A DNA stretch of 64,000 bases from Gammaproteobacteria bacterium (GCA_021773395.1 JAJFKB010000002.1:372001-436000), one strand, 5' to 3'; counted from the stretch's first letter, positions 18,174-28,053 are shown. Program-made: numbers and translations. The notes: generated by a model from the sequence alone, not told the origin.

Positions 18174-20102
18174 TTAAAATTGGTAGGTTAGAGAGAGTTC
18201 GATGTAATCTTTGTCATCAAAGATACCTATGGGTGCCGACTCCTTATCGCCGGAGAAATGCATAACCTCGATCCTTGGGCGTAAGTTATCTCCGAAATAG
18301 TTGAAATCGATCCTTTGTCTGTAGGAAACGCCATCATTGTCGAAATCGCTAATTAGCAGACCTTCGAGAGTAATACGCTCATGATCGAGCTTCATATCCC
18401 AAAGAAACGTCATGTAATTTTGATTTTCTGCCACTTCAACAAGACCGTACGGACCCTGTGCCATCAGGTCTTTGGAGTCTTCAGTGTGAATATTAAACAG
18501 TTGGAAACTGGTGAATACCGACTTGTTTTGGGACTCCCACCCGGGGATCCACAGTGGGTAATCAAAACCGATCATCAATGATGTAACGTCACGATTAACA
18601 ACTGACACCGAGGGAGATACAAGGTTGGCAACAGCTCCCTTTTCCAGCTGATCAGGTACAAACGGATTTTCTACGACCAGCCGGTTGAATGGCTTATCGA
18701 ACTCATAAGTGAATTCAGTTCGAATGGTTGGACCGGTATTTTTCGGCCCAAACGTCAACTTATCACTCATATCCCGAGCAAAGCTGAAGCCAATCACCTT
18801 CTGGCGCTGGGTGTAGTCAAACAGAATATCTGCAGTGACGGAACATTCCACCCCGCCTGCGAGGTTTGTGGGATCGTTCACTGGATCGTTACATACCCCT
18901 GCGGTTAGTGCAGTCAACGGGCTAACAGTCAACGGCCCTTTCCCAGCGGCACCACGAAGGTATGGTATATATCCTGACGGCACTCCCCCAGCCGCAGGCT
19001 GGCCCGGCGCGGCCAGATTCGGCAGCCATATTGCAGCCAACAGCGTCTGGTGATCAACAGGAACATTAGCCAGGGAAGAAGCTGAATCATTTACGCCTGA
19101 ACCTACATGCACAACGCCCTCACCGAGATTCATGACGGGAAGGTCCTGATATCCATAAAATGCATTCAGCGTCATTTCTCCGCCCAGAGCGCTGAACTTC
19201 AGTCTTGCACCCACTTCAGGGTCGTCAAACTCAAAGTCATCTTTTTCTTTGTCGATCAGCCTTCCACCAAACCCTACCGCTCCGAGTCCTGACTGGTGAG
19301 GAAAGCCCATATCAACAAGATCAGGCCAGGGCAACCCGAACATTCCACCGTCAGTACCCACACCGGGGGTCGGATTGTTGACGACAACACGGCTATGGCG
19401 GATCTCGGGAATAATATTGAGTTCAAACGTTGGGCGCTCCATACCAAGTGCTTCGAATGGCCCATCGAGACCCATCCTGCCTAAATCAAAATCCATTGAA
19501 ACCATCCAGGCCGGCAACCTTGTCTCATCGGAATTCTTATAAACGAAACGGTCTCGCAACTCCTGTGCGTGAAGAATATCCAGCAATCGCAAGCCATCCG
19601 ATTGCCCCCACCCACGCTGAAACTTACCTGCTTTTATAGAGTATCGTCTCTTTTTATCGCGATACTTGATGGCAAGCTCGCGAATCATGTCATCATTAAA
19701 ATTATCAAACTTGTCGACTTCGTCGTTTTTTGCACAAAACTCCCGCGCGGCAAGATTACAATTCGACGTCCCATGCTGAAAACTACCGCTGGGAAATGGA
19801 GGGCCCGCATAGAGATTTTTCAGCCCCCCTTCCGGTTCAACCCAGTCGGGATCGTTCCACATACCGCGATACCACAAATTTCCGGTGAGGGTAATTTGAC
19901 TATTAGGGCGGTAACTTGCATTGATTTCGGCCAGATAATGCATAGGGCCTTCATCGCTACCATCTTCAAGGTCGTACAAGTGCATATAGGATTGCTTGAC
20001 ACGACCATGGACGCTCAGCCCTTTGATATCAAAATCAGCGGCATTTGCATAACTCGACGCGACCACCCCTAGGGTCATGCATGCTAAAAGTTTTGTTTTC
20101 AT
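18174..20102 (-). CDS. DUF1302 outer-membrane beta-barrel protein
   Basis: A 642-residue protein with a signal peptide ending SSYANA-ADF, then ADFDIKGLSVHGRVKQSYMH and alternating polar/aromatic strands up to the terminal aromatic YIELSLTYQF, which is a normal outer-membrane insertion signal. These features and the length fit DUF1302. It contains several glycine- and proline-rich loops, for example LPNLAAPGQPAAGGVPSGYI. It sits between the DUF1329 gene and the MMPL transporter, all on the minus strand with gaps of 21-31 nt. A channel or receptor for the hydrophobic growth substrate is plausible; nothing in the sequence fixes which. Confidence 0.87.
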   Translation of the reverse strand: MKTKLLACMTLGVVASSYANAADFDIKGLSVHGRVKQSYMHLYDLEDGSDEGPMHYLAEINASYRPNSQITLTGNLWYRGMWNDPDWVEPEGGLKNLYAGPPFPSGSFQHGTSNCNLAAREFCAKNDEVDKFDNFNDDMIRELAIKYRDKKRRYSIKAGKFQRGWGQSDGLRLLDILHAQELRDRFVYKNSDETRLPAWMVSMDFDLGRMGLDGPFEALGMERPTFELNIIPEIRHSRVVVNNPTPGVGTDGGMFGLPWPDLVDMGFPHQSGLGAVGFGGRLIDKEKDDFEFDDPEVGARLKFSALGGEMTLNAFYGYQDLPVMNLGEGVVHVGSGVNDSASSLANVPVDHQTLLAAIWLPNLAAPGQPAAGGVPSGYIPYLRGAAGKGPLTVSPLTALTAGVCNDPVNDPTNLAGGVECSVTADILFDYTQRQKVIGFSFARDMSDKLTFGPKNTGPTIRTEFTYEFDKPFNRLVVENPFVPDQLEKGAVANLVSPSVSVVNRDVTSLMIGFDYPLWIPGWESQNKSVFTSFQLFNIHTEDSKDLMAQGPYGLVEVAENQNYMTFLWDMKLDHERITLEGLLISDFDNDGVSYRQRIDFNYFGDNLRPRIEVMHFSGDKESAPIGIFDDKDYIELSLTYQF

Positions 20103-20133
20103 CTATATTCTCCAGTGTGGATTTATTATTTGG

Positions 20134-22491
20134 TCAGATGGCAACCGCAGATTGCCCCGATTCGTCCGTTGAACGATTGTCCTGATCTCGAAATATTTCT
20201 TTGGGTTTGAGCGCACACAGCGCAGCAGGAACAAACAAAAGTGAACCGAGCATATTCATGAACAGCACGAGAGAGAGGAGCATGCTCATCTCCGCATGAA
20301 AGCGAAGGTCGGAAAAGAAAATCCAGGGAATTAAAGGCGCAGTCATCGATAGTGCAGTTATGACAATTGCATTTCCGGACGTCATCAAGGCTCTATGCAT
20401 TGCGTCGATCATATCCCCACACTTGCGGTACTCTTCCTTGATACGGTCGATCATATAGATGCCATAATCGACTCCCAGGCCCACTCCCAATGCTGCCAGA
20501 GGTAGACTACTGATGTTCAAACCCACGCCTTTCCACGCCATGAACGCATAAGTGATAGCGTTGGCAGCCGCCAGACTAACGAGAAGAATGATTGCAACTT
20601 TGACAGATCTGTATAAAGCGATGACACAGAAGAAAATGACGATCGTAATAGCGATCATAATGTTCACATTAGTCTTCTGTAGTTCAGTATTCAGTGCTTC
20701 AGTCAGGCCAACCTGACCACCTGAAAACAGGAATTCGGCAGAAGAGCCTCCAATTGCAAATTCCTTAAAGAATTGCTTGAGACGCTGAGAAAGCTTGTCG
20801 ATCGTCTGAGCGCTATGATCCTCCAGATAGAAGGAAATATTGCCAATCTCCCACTCATTATTGGTAAACGCGGCGAAGTCTCCCGGTTCACCTCTAGAGC
20901 GGAACATATAGATATCGAAACCAATTTCTTCTTCCGTATCAGGCAAGATCGCATATGAAGGGTCACCTTCATACAATACGGAATTGACCGATTTGATGAT
21001 TGGAACAAGGCTTTGCGCAGGCCGAGCCTCTGATACATGTTCGTAGATATAGCGGTCAAGCAATTCGATTTCATGAAAAACCGCAGGGTCTAACATGGTG
21101 TTAGCGTCACCCTCAACATAAACCTGCATCACATCTGTACCCAGAAATGAATACCGAGTATTGATCGATTCAGAATCAGAATTAAAGCGTGAATCAGGCC
21201 ATAGAATTGAATTTCCCTTGGTATCGCCAATCGTAAGATTTTGAGAATAGAAAAGCCCCAATCCAAGTAAAAGAACAACCACACCTATTACCACATACTT
21301 GTGGTCTTCAATGCTGACAACCTTGGTCCAGAAATGGTTGAGATAGGAAGAACCCGTTCGATACTTTTTCGGCACAGGTAGCAGCGCCATTGCCGCCGAT
21401 GCAAAAATCAGCGAAGGTCCCACTGATAACAACCACAAGCTACATATAATTGCGAGACTTTTGATGCTGGGTATGGCCGCCAACGCCAATACGGCGAACC
21501 CTGCAGCGTCCGTCACTATCGCGCCGGTACTCGGCACAAGTACACCCGCGAGCGCATTTTTGGTGACATTGCGGTTGTTTTGGGCGGGTTCTCCCCCATC
21601 TGAGAGATGATCCAGTATCCTGGTGGTGAGCTGAACACCGTGGGACAAAACAATTGCAAAGATAAATCCAGGAAGCAGTATCAGGAGTGGATCCAGGTTA
21701 TAGGATACAAACCCCATGGCGCCCAATCCCCAGATAGACGCAACAGTGGCTGTAAATAGCGGTACAAATACACCAATCCAGCATCTGAAATAGAAATACA
21801 GGATTAAGATAATAATCGCTAGGGAGCAGAGACCGATTACCAACACGCTATCAAGCGCTCGGTAGATTTCACCGAGCAATATCGGTCGGCCCACGTAATT
21901 AATTGAAACATTGTCGCCTTCATATTGCGCTCTGATTTCATCAAAGAAGGCAAGCGTCTCTTCGAAATCAATACCCTCCTTGAAATCCGCAAGGATGATT
22001 GCTGATGTTTCGTCATCAGAGACCTGAAAACCACGATACTGGGCGTTGACAGCCTTCCTTAATTCAGCCATTTCCTCAGCATTTTGCGGCAGGTTGGGCC
22101 ATAGAAGCGCGGTGACTTCAACACGGCCACCGCCGCCTTTAATGACTTTGGTTTTTCTTAAAACAAGTGACTGGTTAAGGTGTCTTTGGGTATCTTCATG
22201 ATAATAAATATCCTCCGCAATCCTTTTGTATATTGTCAGAAATTCAGTATCGTAAATTGTTCCATTGTTATTTTTTACTTCTACCAACGTGAGATTTGCA
22301 CCACCGAACTGCTCACTGAAACGCTTGAACAACTCGACATTTTTCGAGTCAGAGGGATACATCTCTTCGAGTACGACATTTACCGAGAGTCCTTTACTTG
22401 CGTAATACAAAGGGACCAGAGTAATCGCAAGCAACACAACAACCACATATACCGCTTTTTCTGTTACAAAACGCGCTAATTTATCAGTCAT
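20134..22491 (-). CDS. RND/MMPL-family lipid-type transporter
   Basis: A 785-residue inner-membrane protein with about 12 transmembrane segments in two halves, each with a large periplasmic loop. Typical stretches are GLGAMGFVSYNLDPLLILLP followed by GFIFAIVLSHGVQLTTRILD in the first half, and LAALGVGLGVDYGIYMIDRI in the second. It is shorter than drug-efflux RND pumps and resembles the MMPL/hopanoid-type exporters that move lipids. Its start overlaps the stop of the YCF48-like gene by 8 nt. In many proteobacteria MMPL, YCF48-like, DUF1302 and DUF1329 genes travel together near hydrocarbon or steroid genes, which suggests one envelope-spanning system for hydrophobic molecules. Confidence 0.9.
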   Translation of the reverse strand: MTDKLARFVTEKAVYVVVVLLAITLVPLYYASKGLSVNVVLEEMYPSDSKNVELFKRFSEQFGGANLTLVEVKNNNGTIYDTEFLTIYKRIAEDIYYHEDTQRHLNQSLVLRKTKVIKGGGGRVEVTALLWPNLPQNAEEMAELRKAVNAQYRGFQVSDDETSAIILADFKEGIDFEETLAFFDEIRAQYEGDNVSINYVGRPILLGEIYRALDSVLVIGLCSLAIIILILYFYFRCWIGVFVPLFTATVASIWGLGAMGFVSYNLDPLLILLPGFIFAIVLSHGVQLTTRILDHLSDGGEPAQNNRNVTKNALAGVLVPSTGAIVTDAAGFAVLALAAIPSIKSLAIICSLWLLSVGPSLIFASAAMALLPVPKKYRTGSSYLNHFWTKVVSIEDHKYVVIGVVVLLLGLGLFYSQNLTIGDTKGNSILWPDSRFNSDSESINTRYSFLGTDVMQVYVEGDANTMLDPAVFHEIELLDRYIYEHVSEARPAQSLVPIIKSVNSVLYEGDPSYAILPDTEEEIGFDIYMFRSRGEPGDFAAFTNNEWEIGNISFYLEDHSAQTIDKLSQRLKQFFKEFAIGGSSAEFLFSGGQVGLTEALNTELQKTNVNIMIAITIVIFFCVIALYRSVKVAIILLVSLAAANAITYAFMAWKGVGLNISSLPLAALGVGLGVDYGIYMIDRIKEEYRKCGDMIDAMHRALMTSGNAIVITALSMTAPLIPWIFFSDLRFHAEMSMLLSLVLFMNMLGSLLFVPAALCALKPKEIFRDQDNRSTDESGQSAVAI

Positions 22492-23683
22492 TATTCTTAT
22501 CCCAATTAGTGCTTTCTACCTTGATGGTCTCAGGAATCGGACCAGCAACCGTCAGCTTTGGCCAATATTTTCTAGTGGCTACTTCGCCCTGAACAACAAG
22601 CCCTCTGATTCCCACCGCCATGAACTTTCCAGTCCCATTAGCGGCCACACCGCCAAACCACATATATTCAACAGGCAGATTGTCGTCGCTGGCGAATGGG
22701 GCTGTGCCCTTACCATCATATCCCAGGATAAGACCTCGTCCGGCGATAACCGACTTTCCATCAGGTAGAAAATCAACATCGAAAAAGTGCTCTGATGAGG
22801 AAGTGTCAAACTGATCTAAAATGTACTCTACCTCTCCCAAAGAGACGTTAATCGGCTGGGGTATATATTCCTTTTTCCTTAATCTGGCTTTACGTTTTTC
22901 CTTCGCTTCTTCCGCTTCGGCCTGTTGCCTCAAAATATCTACAATCGCCTGTCGCTGTTCCTCGGTAGCTAAAGTTAGCCTCGCAGCATTTCCATCCAAC
23001 CCCACGATCACCAACTCACCCTGGACACCATCAATTGCAGTCCAGGTAACCTCAGTTTCTACTGGCGTGGTGGTCCATAGTTCGCCACCATTTTCCGTAT
23101 GAACAATGACACCAAATTCTCCGACAGCCACTGCCCTGTCAGCAGAGAGAGCGACCACACCGTGCAATCGCGGCAAGTCACGCCCGGTATACCCTGTAAT
23201 TCGCTGGGGTTTCCAGCTGGCTCCACCATCTTTGGTATTCAGTATGGTTGCGCCATGACCAACGGCCCAGCCATTTTCAGTGTCAGAAAATGATATATCT
23301 CGCAAGTAAACGTCATCGGAGGGACGCTGTTGGATCCAGGTTTCTCCTCCGTTCTCCGAGTGGAATACAGAACCCCGATGACCTACTGCCCAGGCATGTC
23401 CCTGATCGACAAACGAAACCCTTCTGATAAGCTCAGATGTGCCTATATAACTTAAGGCCCAGGACTCACCACCATCTGAAGTCCTCAACACACGGCCTGA
23501 TTCCCCCGCTATGATTCCGTGCTTTTGGTCAGAAAATTCGATAGCGAACAGGTTATCCGGCCATAGGCGAATCACACCATTTGCTTCGGACTGCTCTTTA
23601 TCATCTGCCACGACGAGGTGGGACCAAAATGTTGCCTGGAGCACCAGAGCCATAGTCAGCACCGTCTGCCTGATTACACTCAT
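22484..23683 (-). CDS. YCF48/BNR-repeat periplasmic protein
   Basis: A seven-bladed propeller-like protein built of repeats such as GGESWALSYIG, ENGGETWIQQRPS, KDGGASWKPQRI and ENGGELWTTTPV, the YCF48/photosystem-II-stability signature. A lysine/arginine-rich insert (EEAKEKRKARLRKK) lies near residue 265. I start it at 23683 (MSVIRQTVLTMALVLQATFW), which gives a clean signal peptide and has AAGGTGG 8 nt upstream. An alternative ATG at 23719 also has AAGGTGG, and a GTG at 23752 overlaps the isomerase stop. It is translationally coupled to the MMPL gene and is probably an accessory or scaffold of that transporter. Confidence 0.85.
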   Translation of the reverse strand: MSVIRQTVLTMALVLQATFWSHLVVADDKEQSEANGVIRLWPDNLFAIEFSDQKHGIIAGESGRVLRTSDGGESWALSYIGTSELIRRVSFVDQGHAWAVGHRGSVFHSENGGETWIQQRPSDDVYLRDISFSDTENGWAVGHGATILNTKDGGASWKPQRITGYTGRDLPRLHGVVALSADRAVAVGEFGVIVHTENGGELWTTTPVETEVTWTAIDGVQGELVIVGLDGNAARLTLATEEQRQAIVDILRQQAEAEEAKEKRKARLRKKEYIPQPINVSLGEVEYILDQFDTSSSEHFFDVDFLPDGKSVIAGRGLILGYDGKGTAPFASDDNLPVEYMWFGGVAANGTGKFMAVGIRGLVVQGEVATRKYWPKLTVAGPIPETIKVESTNWDKNND

Positions 23684-23748
23684 GCTAGTCGCCACCTTGT
23701 TATTGCCCTCAAAAAACATGGATTCCACCTTCTTGTCTTGTTTTAAAA

Positions 23749-24216
23749 TCACTTTTGCGCAATGGCTTTAACGCCAATAACGAAAAGCGCACCGATGGCG
23801 AGGACTCCAAAAAGATAGGCTGGCCCCAATGCGATAACACTCACAATATCCCCCGCCCCGAATACATTGTCGCCAAAACTCAGTCCGCGATTGGGGGTCA
23901 GATTGCCAAAGAAGTAAAAGATCACATTACTCCACCCGTCACCCACGATAATCCAGCCGAGAATTCGTTCAGCTCTTGCTGAAAACGCTAACGTGGGCAG
24001 GACAAAGGCAACGGCGATCACCATCATGCCGTTTAGAGCAGGACCGGTATGTGCCTTCCTCCACCCTTCGGCCGTGCCGGGAACATCAAAATTCAGAATA
24101 AAACCGGGGTATATTTCGAACCCGCCGAGGAGATGCATCCAATACCCAAGGCCGAAAAGCAGGGTGCAAAGGATCATTAATATTCCATGGCCTGCCATAG
24201 CTTTTTGAAAATTCAT
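23749..24216 (-). CDS. styC: Styrene-oxide isomerase (StyC family)
   Basis: An integral-membrane enzyme of 155 residues with four hydrophobic helices. It converts aryl or alkyl epoxides to aldehydes by a Meinwald rearrangement. The resemblance to Pseudomonas StyC is strong along its length: MAGHGILMILCTLLFG, GWRKAHTGPALNGMMVIAVA, DGWSNVIFYFFGN, TPNRGLSFGDN and APAYLFGV-like GPAYLFGVLAIGAL. His56, Asn62, Asp93 and Tyr101 fall at the positions I recall as His58, Asn64, Asp95 and Tyr103 of the haem-dependent Pseudomonas enzyme. I start at ATG 24216, with GGTGA five bases upstream; a GTG at 24225 is possible. It lies 45 nt after an aldehyde dehydrogenase gene. No styA or styB is present. Confidence 0.93.
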   Translation of the reverse strand: MNFQKAMAGHGILMILCTLLFGLGYWMHLLGGFEIYPGFILNFDVPGTAEGWRKAHTGPALNGMMVIAVAFVLPTLAFSARAERILGWIIVGDGWSNVIFYFFGNLTPNRGLSFGDNVFGAGDIVSVIALGPAYLFGVLAIGALFVIGVKAIAQK

Positions 24217-24261
24217 GTCTGTCACCGTTCTAGTTATTTAGTTGGTGCTATCAATTAGCTT

Positions 24262-25683
24262 TTACTTTTTAGCAATCTGTACTGTCTGTAAAACAGTAAA
24301 CTCTTTTAATCCATCCGTACCGAATTCAACGCCAAATCCGGATTCCTTGACACCTCCAAAAGGCGCATTGGGTTGCAGCGCGGCATGATTATTAACCCAT
24401 GCAGTACCACACTCCAGTCGGGTTGCAATGTGAGTTGCTCTTTCCGTATTCGTTGACCAAACCGAACCACCCAGTCCCACAGAAGTTGCATTTGCTTTTT
24501 CAAGCACCTCTTCGATATCACTGAAACGGAGAATCGGGAGAATGGGGCCAAAAGGTTCTTCTGTTACAAGACGGGCATCTTCAGGAACATCGACTGCAAT
24601 GGTGACGGGGAAGAAATATCCTGGCCCTTTTCCAGGCTCACCCCCCGAGAGAAAACGTGCTCCTCGAGCTTTTGCATCTTCAGCAATAGCACACACTTTC
24701 TCGAACTGCGCCCGGTTTTGAATGGGCCCAAAATCGACTTCAGTTTCACCGTTACCACTCACCATGTTATTAGCGATTTCAGCAAGTGAATTACATAACT
24801 CGTCGTAAACCGACTCGTGAACATAGAGGCGCTTGATTGCGGCACAGGTTTGCCCATTGTTGATCATTGCTGCCGCAAAGATTTTCGGAGCTATCTTTTC
24901 TACATCCACATCAGGCAACACTATTGCAGCGTCGTTACCACCCAACTCGAGGGTTAATCTCTTGAGGTTTGAGGAGGCATCCTGCATTACCTTTTTACCG
25001 GTTTGTGTAGAGCCAGTAAAAACTATCTTGTCGATTCCCTTATGACGGGCCATGGCAGCACCAAGCGCCCCATCACCCGTAACAACATTGAAAACACCGC
25101 TTGGCAATATTTCGTTAATCATTTCTGCTGCACGCATAACCGCAAGGGGTGTGTACTCTGACGGCTTGATAACAACTGTGTTTCCAGCTCTCAAGGCAGG
25201 CACTGTGTGCCATATAGCGATCAGCAGCGGATAATTCCAAGGGGTAATGGAACCCACAACACCCAGTGGTTTGCGATGGATTTCAATACGGGCATCGTCG
25301 TTATCCTGAATAACTTCTACGGGAAGAGACATATCCGCTGTAGCATGTGACCAGACAACAGCACCGCCTATTTCGAACCGTGCCCCCAGGCCGGCAAAGC
25401 CCTTGAATGGCTTACCTTGTTCCAGGGTAACCAATCTTGCTAGCTCTTCGGCGTTATCATCAAAGGCCTGACCAATGGCATGTATAAGGCGTGCTCGCTC
25501 TTCTTCTCCAGTGGATGACCATGACGGAAATGCTTTTCGGGCTGCCTCTACTGCATCATCCAAATCTTTTTCCGAAGCCATCGGACATTTGGCAATGACA
25601 GTTTCGTTGGCAGGATTAATGACATCAAACGTTTCAACGGTAGAGACTTTTTTTCCGTTAATGATCATTTTAAAATCAAACAT
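24262..25683 (-). CDS. NAD(P)-dependent aldehyde dehydrogenase, probable arylacetaldehyde dehydrogenase
   Basis: A complete ALDH of 473 residues. Seen are the substrate-channel asparagine in GSITPWNYPLLIA, the cofactor motif FTGSTQTGKKVMQ, the catalytic glutamate in LELGGND and the catalytic cysteine in NNGQTCAAIKRL, and the C-terminal PFGGVKESGFGVEFGTDGL. It directly precedes the styrene-oxide isomerase, so the aldehyde made by the isomerase is the expected substrate, giving phenylacetate or an analogue, as StyD does. An IS66 element is inserted about 100 nt upstream of its start and may have replaced or blocked its promoter. Specificity cannot be judged from sequence alone. Confidence 0.9.
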   Translation of the reverse strand: MFDFKMIINGKKVSTVETFDVINPANETVIAKCPMASEKDLDDAVEAARKAFPSWSSTGEEERARLIHAIGQAFDDNAEELARLVTLEQGKPFKGFAGLGARFEIGGAVVWSHATADMSLPVEVIQDNDDARIEIHRKPLGVVGSITPWNYPLLIAIWHTVPALRAGNTVVIKPSEYTPLAVMRAAEMINEILPSGVFNVVTGDGALGAAMARHKGIDKIVFTGSTQTGKKVMQDASSNLKRLTLELGGNDAAIVLPDVDVEKIAPKIFAAAMINNGQTCAAIKRLYVHESVYDELCNSLAEIANNMVSGNGETEVDFGPIQNRAQFEKVCAIAEDAKARGARFLSGGEPGKGPGYFFPVTIAVDVPEDARLVTEEPFGPILPILRFSDIEEVLEKANATSVGLGGSVWSTNTERATHIATRLECGTAWVNNHAALQPNAPFGGVKESGFGVEFGTDGLKEFTVLQTVQIAKK

Positions 25684-25784
25684 ACCCCAACCCTTACTAT
25701 TTATTCATTTGAGTTCACTATAACAGATGGCTGCGAAATCCGTTTGCACACCAAGGAAATCACGAATTGACTGAGAGTGAAGCT

Positions 25785-25792
25785 AGTTTTCT
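25785..25792 (+). repeat. IS66 target-site duplication, left copy
   Basis: AGTTTTCT directly precedes the IS left end (GTAACCG...). The identical 8-mer follows the right end, matching the 8-bp duplication made by IS66-family elements. Confidence 0.9.
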
Positions 25793-25875
25793 GTAACCGT
25801 CCGGTAAACCCATCTTCACAATGATGCAGGAATACGTAATGTAGGTGTCCACCTAATGTTAAGTGGACACCTGTT

Positions 25876-26211
25876 ATGGAAACTTTCGTATCGGCCCTCC
25901 CTGCCCCTAGGCGTCGTCGCCGACATTCACCCGAGTTCAAGGCCGAAGTCCTGAAGGCTTGCGCTGAGCCTGGCAACACCATTGCCGGCGTTGCCCAGCG
26001 TTATGGGGTCAATGCCAATCTGGTACATAAGTGGCGTAAATCCGTGCCAGGAAGTCCGTCGGACTTTGTCAGGCTGCCTGACCCGGATGGTGCTGAGAGC
26101 AAGTCCGATGATGACACGGTCCGCATTGAACTGCCCGGCAACGTTATCGTGCACTGGCCGATCGATCGCATGGCCGATGCCCTGGTCTGGTTAAAGGCGA
26201 TGAGACCGTGA
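25876..26211 (+). CDS. tnpA: IS66 TnpA accessory protein
   Basis: A 111-residue protein with an N-terminal helix-turn-helix: RRRRRHSPEFKAEVLKACAE, GNTIAGVAQRYGVNANLVHK and WRKS. This matches the OrfA protein of IS66 elements, thought to bind DNA or assist transposition. It overlaps tnpB by 4 nt (ATGA-type junction), as in other family members. The inverted repeat just upstream may be its operator. The gene appears intact. Confidence 0.88.
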   Translation: METFVSALPAPRRRRRHSPEFKAEVLKACAEPGNTIAGVAQRYGVNANLVHKWRKSVPGSPSDFVRLPDPDGAESKSDDDTVRIELPGNVIVHWPIDRMADALVWLKAMRP

Positions 26212-26543
26212 TCCGTGTCGATGAGATCTGGCTGTCCCGGGAGCCGCTGGATATGCGCTGTGGTCCCGACACCACCCTGGCCCGGGTGGTCAACGCGTTT
26301 GGTGAAGCCAAGCCCCATGCCGCCTATGTGTTTGCAAACAAGCGAGCCAATCGGATGAAGATCCTCCTGCACGATGGCTACGGACTCTGGCTGGCGTCCC
26401 GTCGCCTGCACCAGGGGAAGTTTATCTGGACACCGCTACGGCAAGGCGACGCCATCACCCTTGAGTCGTCACAATTGCGTGCCCTGGTGGTGGGCCTGCC
26501 CTGGCAATACGCCACGGACCATCACACCATTAAGACGCTGTAA
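26208..26543 (+). CDS. tnpB: IS66 TnpB (Orf2) accessory protein
   Basis: A 111-residue protein of the IS66 Orf2 family: EPLDMRCGPDTTLARVVNAF, YVFANKRANRMKILLHDGYG, LWLASRRLHQGKFIW. Length and sequence are typical. Its exact biochemical role is not known in the family, though it is required together with TnpC for transposition of IS66-type elements. It is intact here and overlaps tnpA. Confidence 0.9.
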   Translation: MIRVDEIWLSREPLDMRCGPDTTLARVVNAFGEAKPHAAYVFANKRANRMKILLHDGYGLWLASRRLHQGKFIWTPLRQGDAITLESSQLRALVVGLPWQYATDHHTIKTL

Positions 26544-26615
26544 ATTTGGGTAAATTTACCGAAAATGCGACTGTAAACCGTCGCACTATTTGCGCTGATG
26601 TGGCACAGTTTAGCC

Positions 26616-28053
26616 ATGGATATGGCCACTGATCTGAACCGACTTTCCCCCGAGCAACTGCGTGTTTTGGCGGCGGCTTTGCAGGCGAAGGTGCAGGATC
26701 ACGAGACCGTCATTAGCGAGCAGAAGGATCAGCTTGCCGAGCGCCAGCAGCAACTGGATCGCCGGGACGAGGCCATCCGGCGCTACCGTATCCGTGAAGA
26801 GAAGCTGACGCACGAGCTCGCCCTGTTGCGGCGGCACCGGTTCGGCAAGCGCAGCGAAGTACTCAACACGCAGCAGCTGAGCATGCTGGATGACCTGATC
26901 GAAGAGGACACCGCCGCCCTGGAAACCGAGCTGGACAAGCTCACCAGTGAAGAGCGCCCCCGCCCAGAGAAACAGCAACCCGCCCGCCAGGTGCTGCCGC
27001 CACAATTACCCCGCACCGAGATCCGTCACGACCCCGCCTCGACCACCTGTTCCTGTGGCTGCGCGCTCAAACGCGTGGGCGAGGATGTCAGTGAGAAACT
27101 GGACTATGAACCGGGCACCTTCCGCGTGGAGCGTCATATCCGTGGCAAATGGGTATGCGATACCTGTGAGACCCTGGTCCAGGAACCTGTTGCTCCGCAC
27201 ATTATCGACAAGGGTATCCCGACCACGAACCTGCTGGCGCAGGTGCTGGTTGGCAAATACGCCGATCACCTGCCCCTGTACCGGCAGCAACAGATCTTTG
27301 CCCGCGCCGATGTGGCGTTGTCGCGCTCGACCCTGGCCGACTGGGTGGGCCGTTGCGGTGTGGAATTGACGCCGCTGGTTGAGGCACTCAGACAGGAACT
27401 GAAAACCCATCCGGTGCTGCAGGCGGACGAGACACCGGTGGCGATGTTGTCGCCGGGTAAAAAGCACACCCACCGCGCCTATGTGTGGGCCTACGCGGCC
27501 ACCCGCTTTGCCCCGGCGCAAGTTCCATGACCTGCACGTGGCTAACCAGAGCCCTATCGCCGAAAAGGCTTTGACCTATATCGGCGTGCTCTACGAGCTT
27601 GAGCGGGAAGCCGCCCAGCTCAGCAATGATGCCCGGCAACGCTTGCGACAGGACAGGGCCAGCCCCGTCGTCGACAAACTGCACCACTGGTTAATCGGCC
27701 AGCGTCAGCAGGTGACCCACGGCACGGCCACCGCCAAAGCCATTGATTACAGTTTGAAGCGCTGGCAGGCGCTGACCCGGTATCTCGACGACGGTAGAGC
27801 GCCTATCGACAACAATTGGGTAGAGAACCAGATCCGCCCCTGGGCGCTGGGCCGGTCCAACTGGTTATTTGCGGGGTCACTGCGCAGCGGACAGCGCGCG
27901 GCCAATATCATGAGCCTGATCCAGTCGGCCAAAATCAATGGTCTCGACCCGCAGGCTTACCTCAGGGATGTGATGGAGCGTCTGCCTACGATCCGCCAGT
28001 CTCGACTGCATGAATTACTGCCGCACAACTGGACGCCTGCTGACAAGGTGTGA
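26616..28053 (+). pseudogene. IS66 TnpC transposase, deleted and frameshifted
   Basis: The first part (to about 27518) has the coiled coil (LAERQQQLDRRDEAIRRYRI), zinc-finger cysteines (TCSCGCALK and CDTCETLV) and the first catalytic aspartate in LQADETPVAM. The second part, in another frame, begins RRKFHDLHVANQSPIAEKAL and has the catalytic glutamate in NNWVENQIRPWALGR. Between AYVWAYAATR and RRKFHDL a stretch is missing that in intact IS66 transposases carries the second catalytic aspartate (CDDFSGYK-like) and the Cys-Met-Ala-His motif. The enzyme is therefore dead; the copy could move only with help in trans. Confidence 0.88.
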
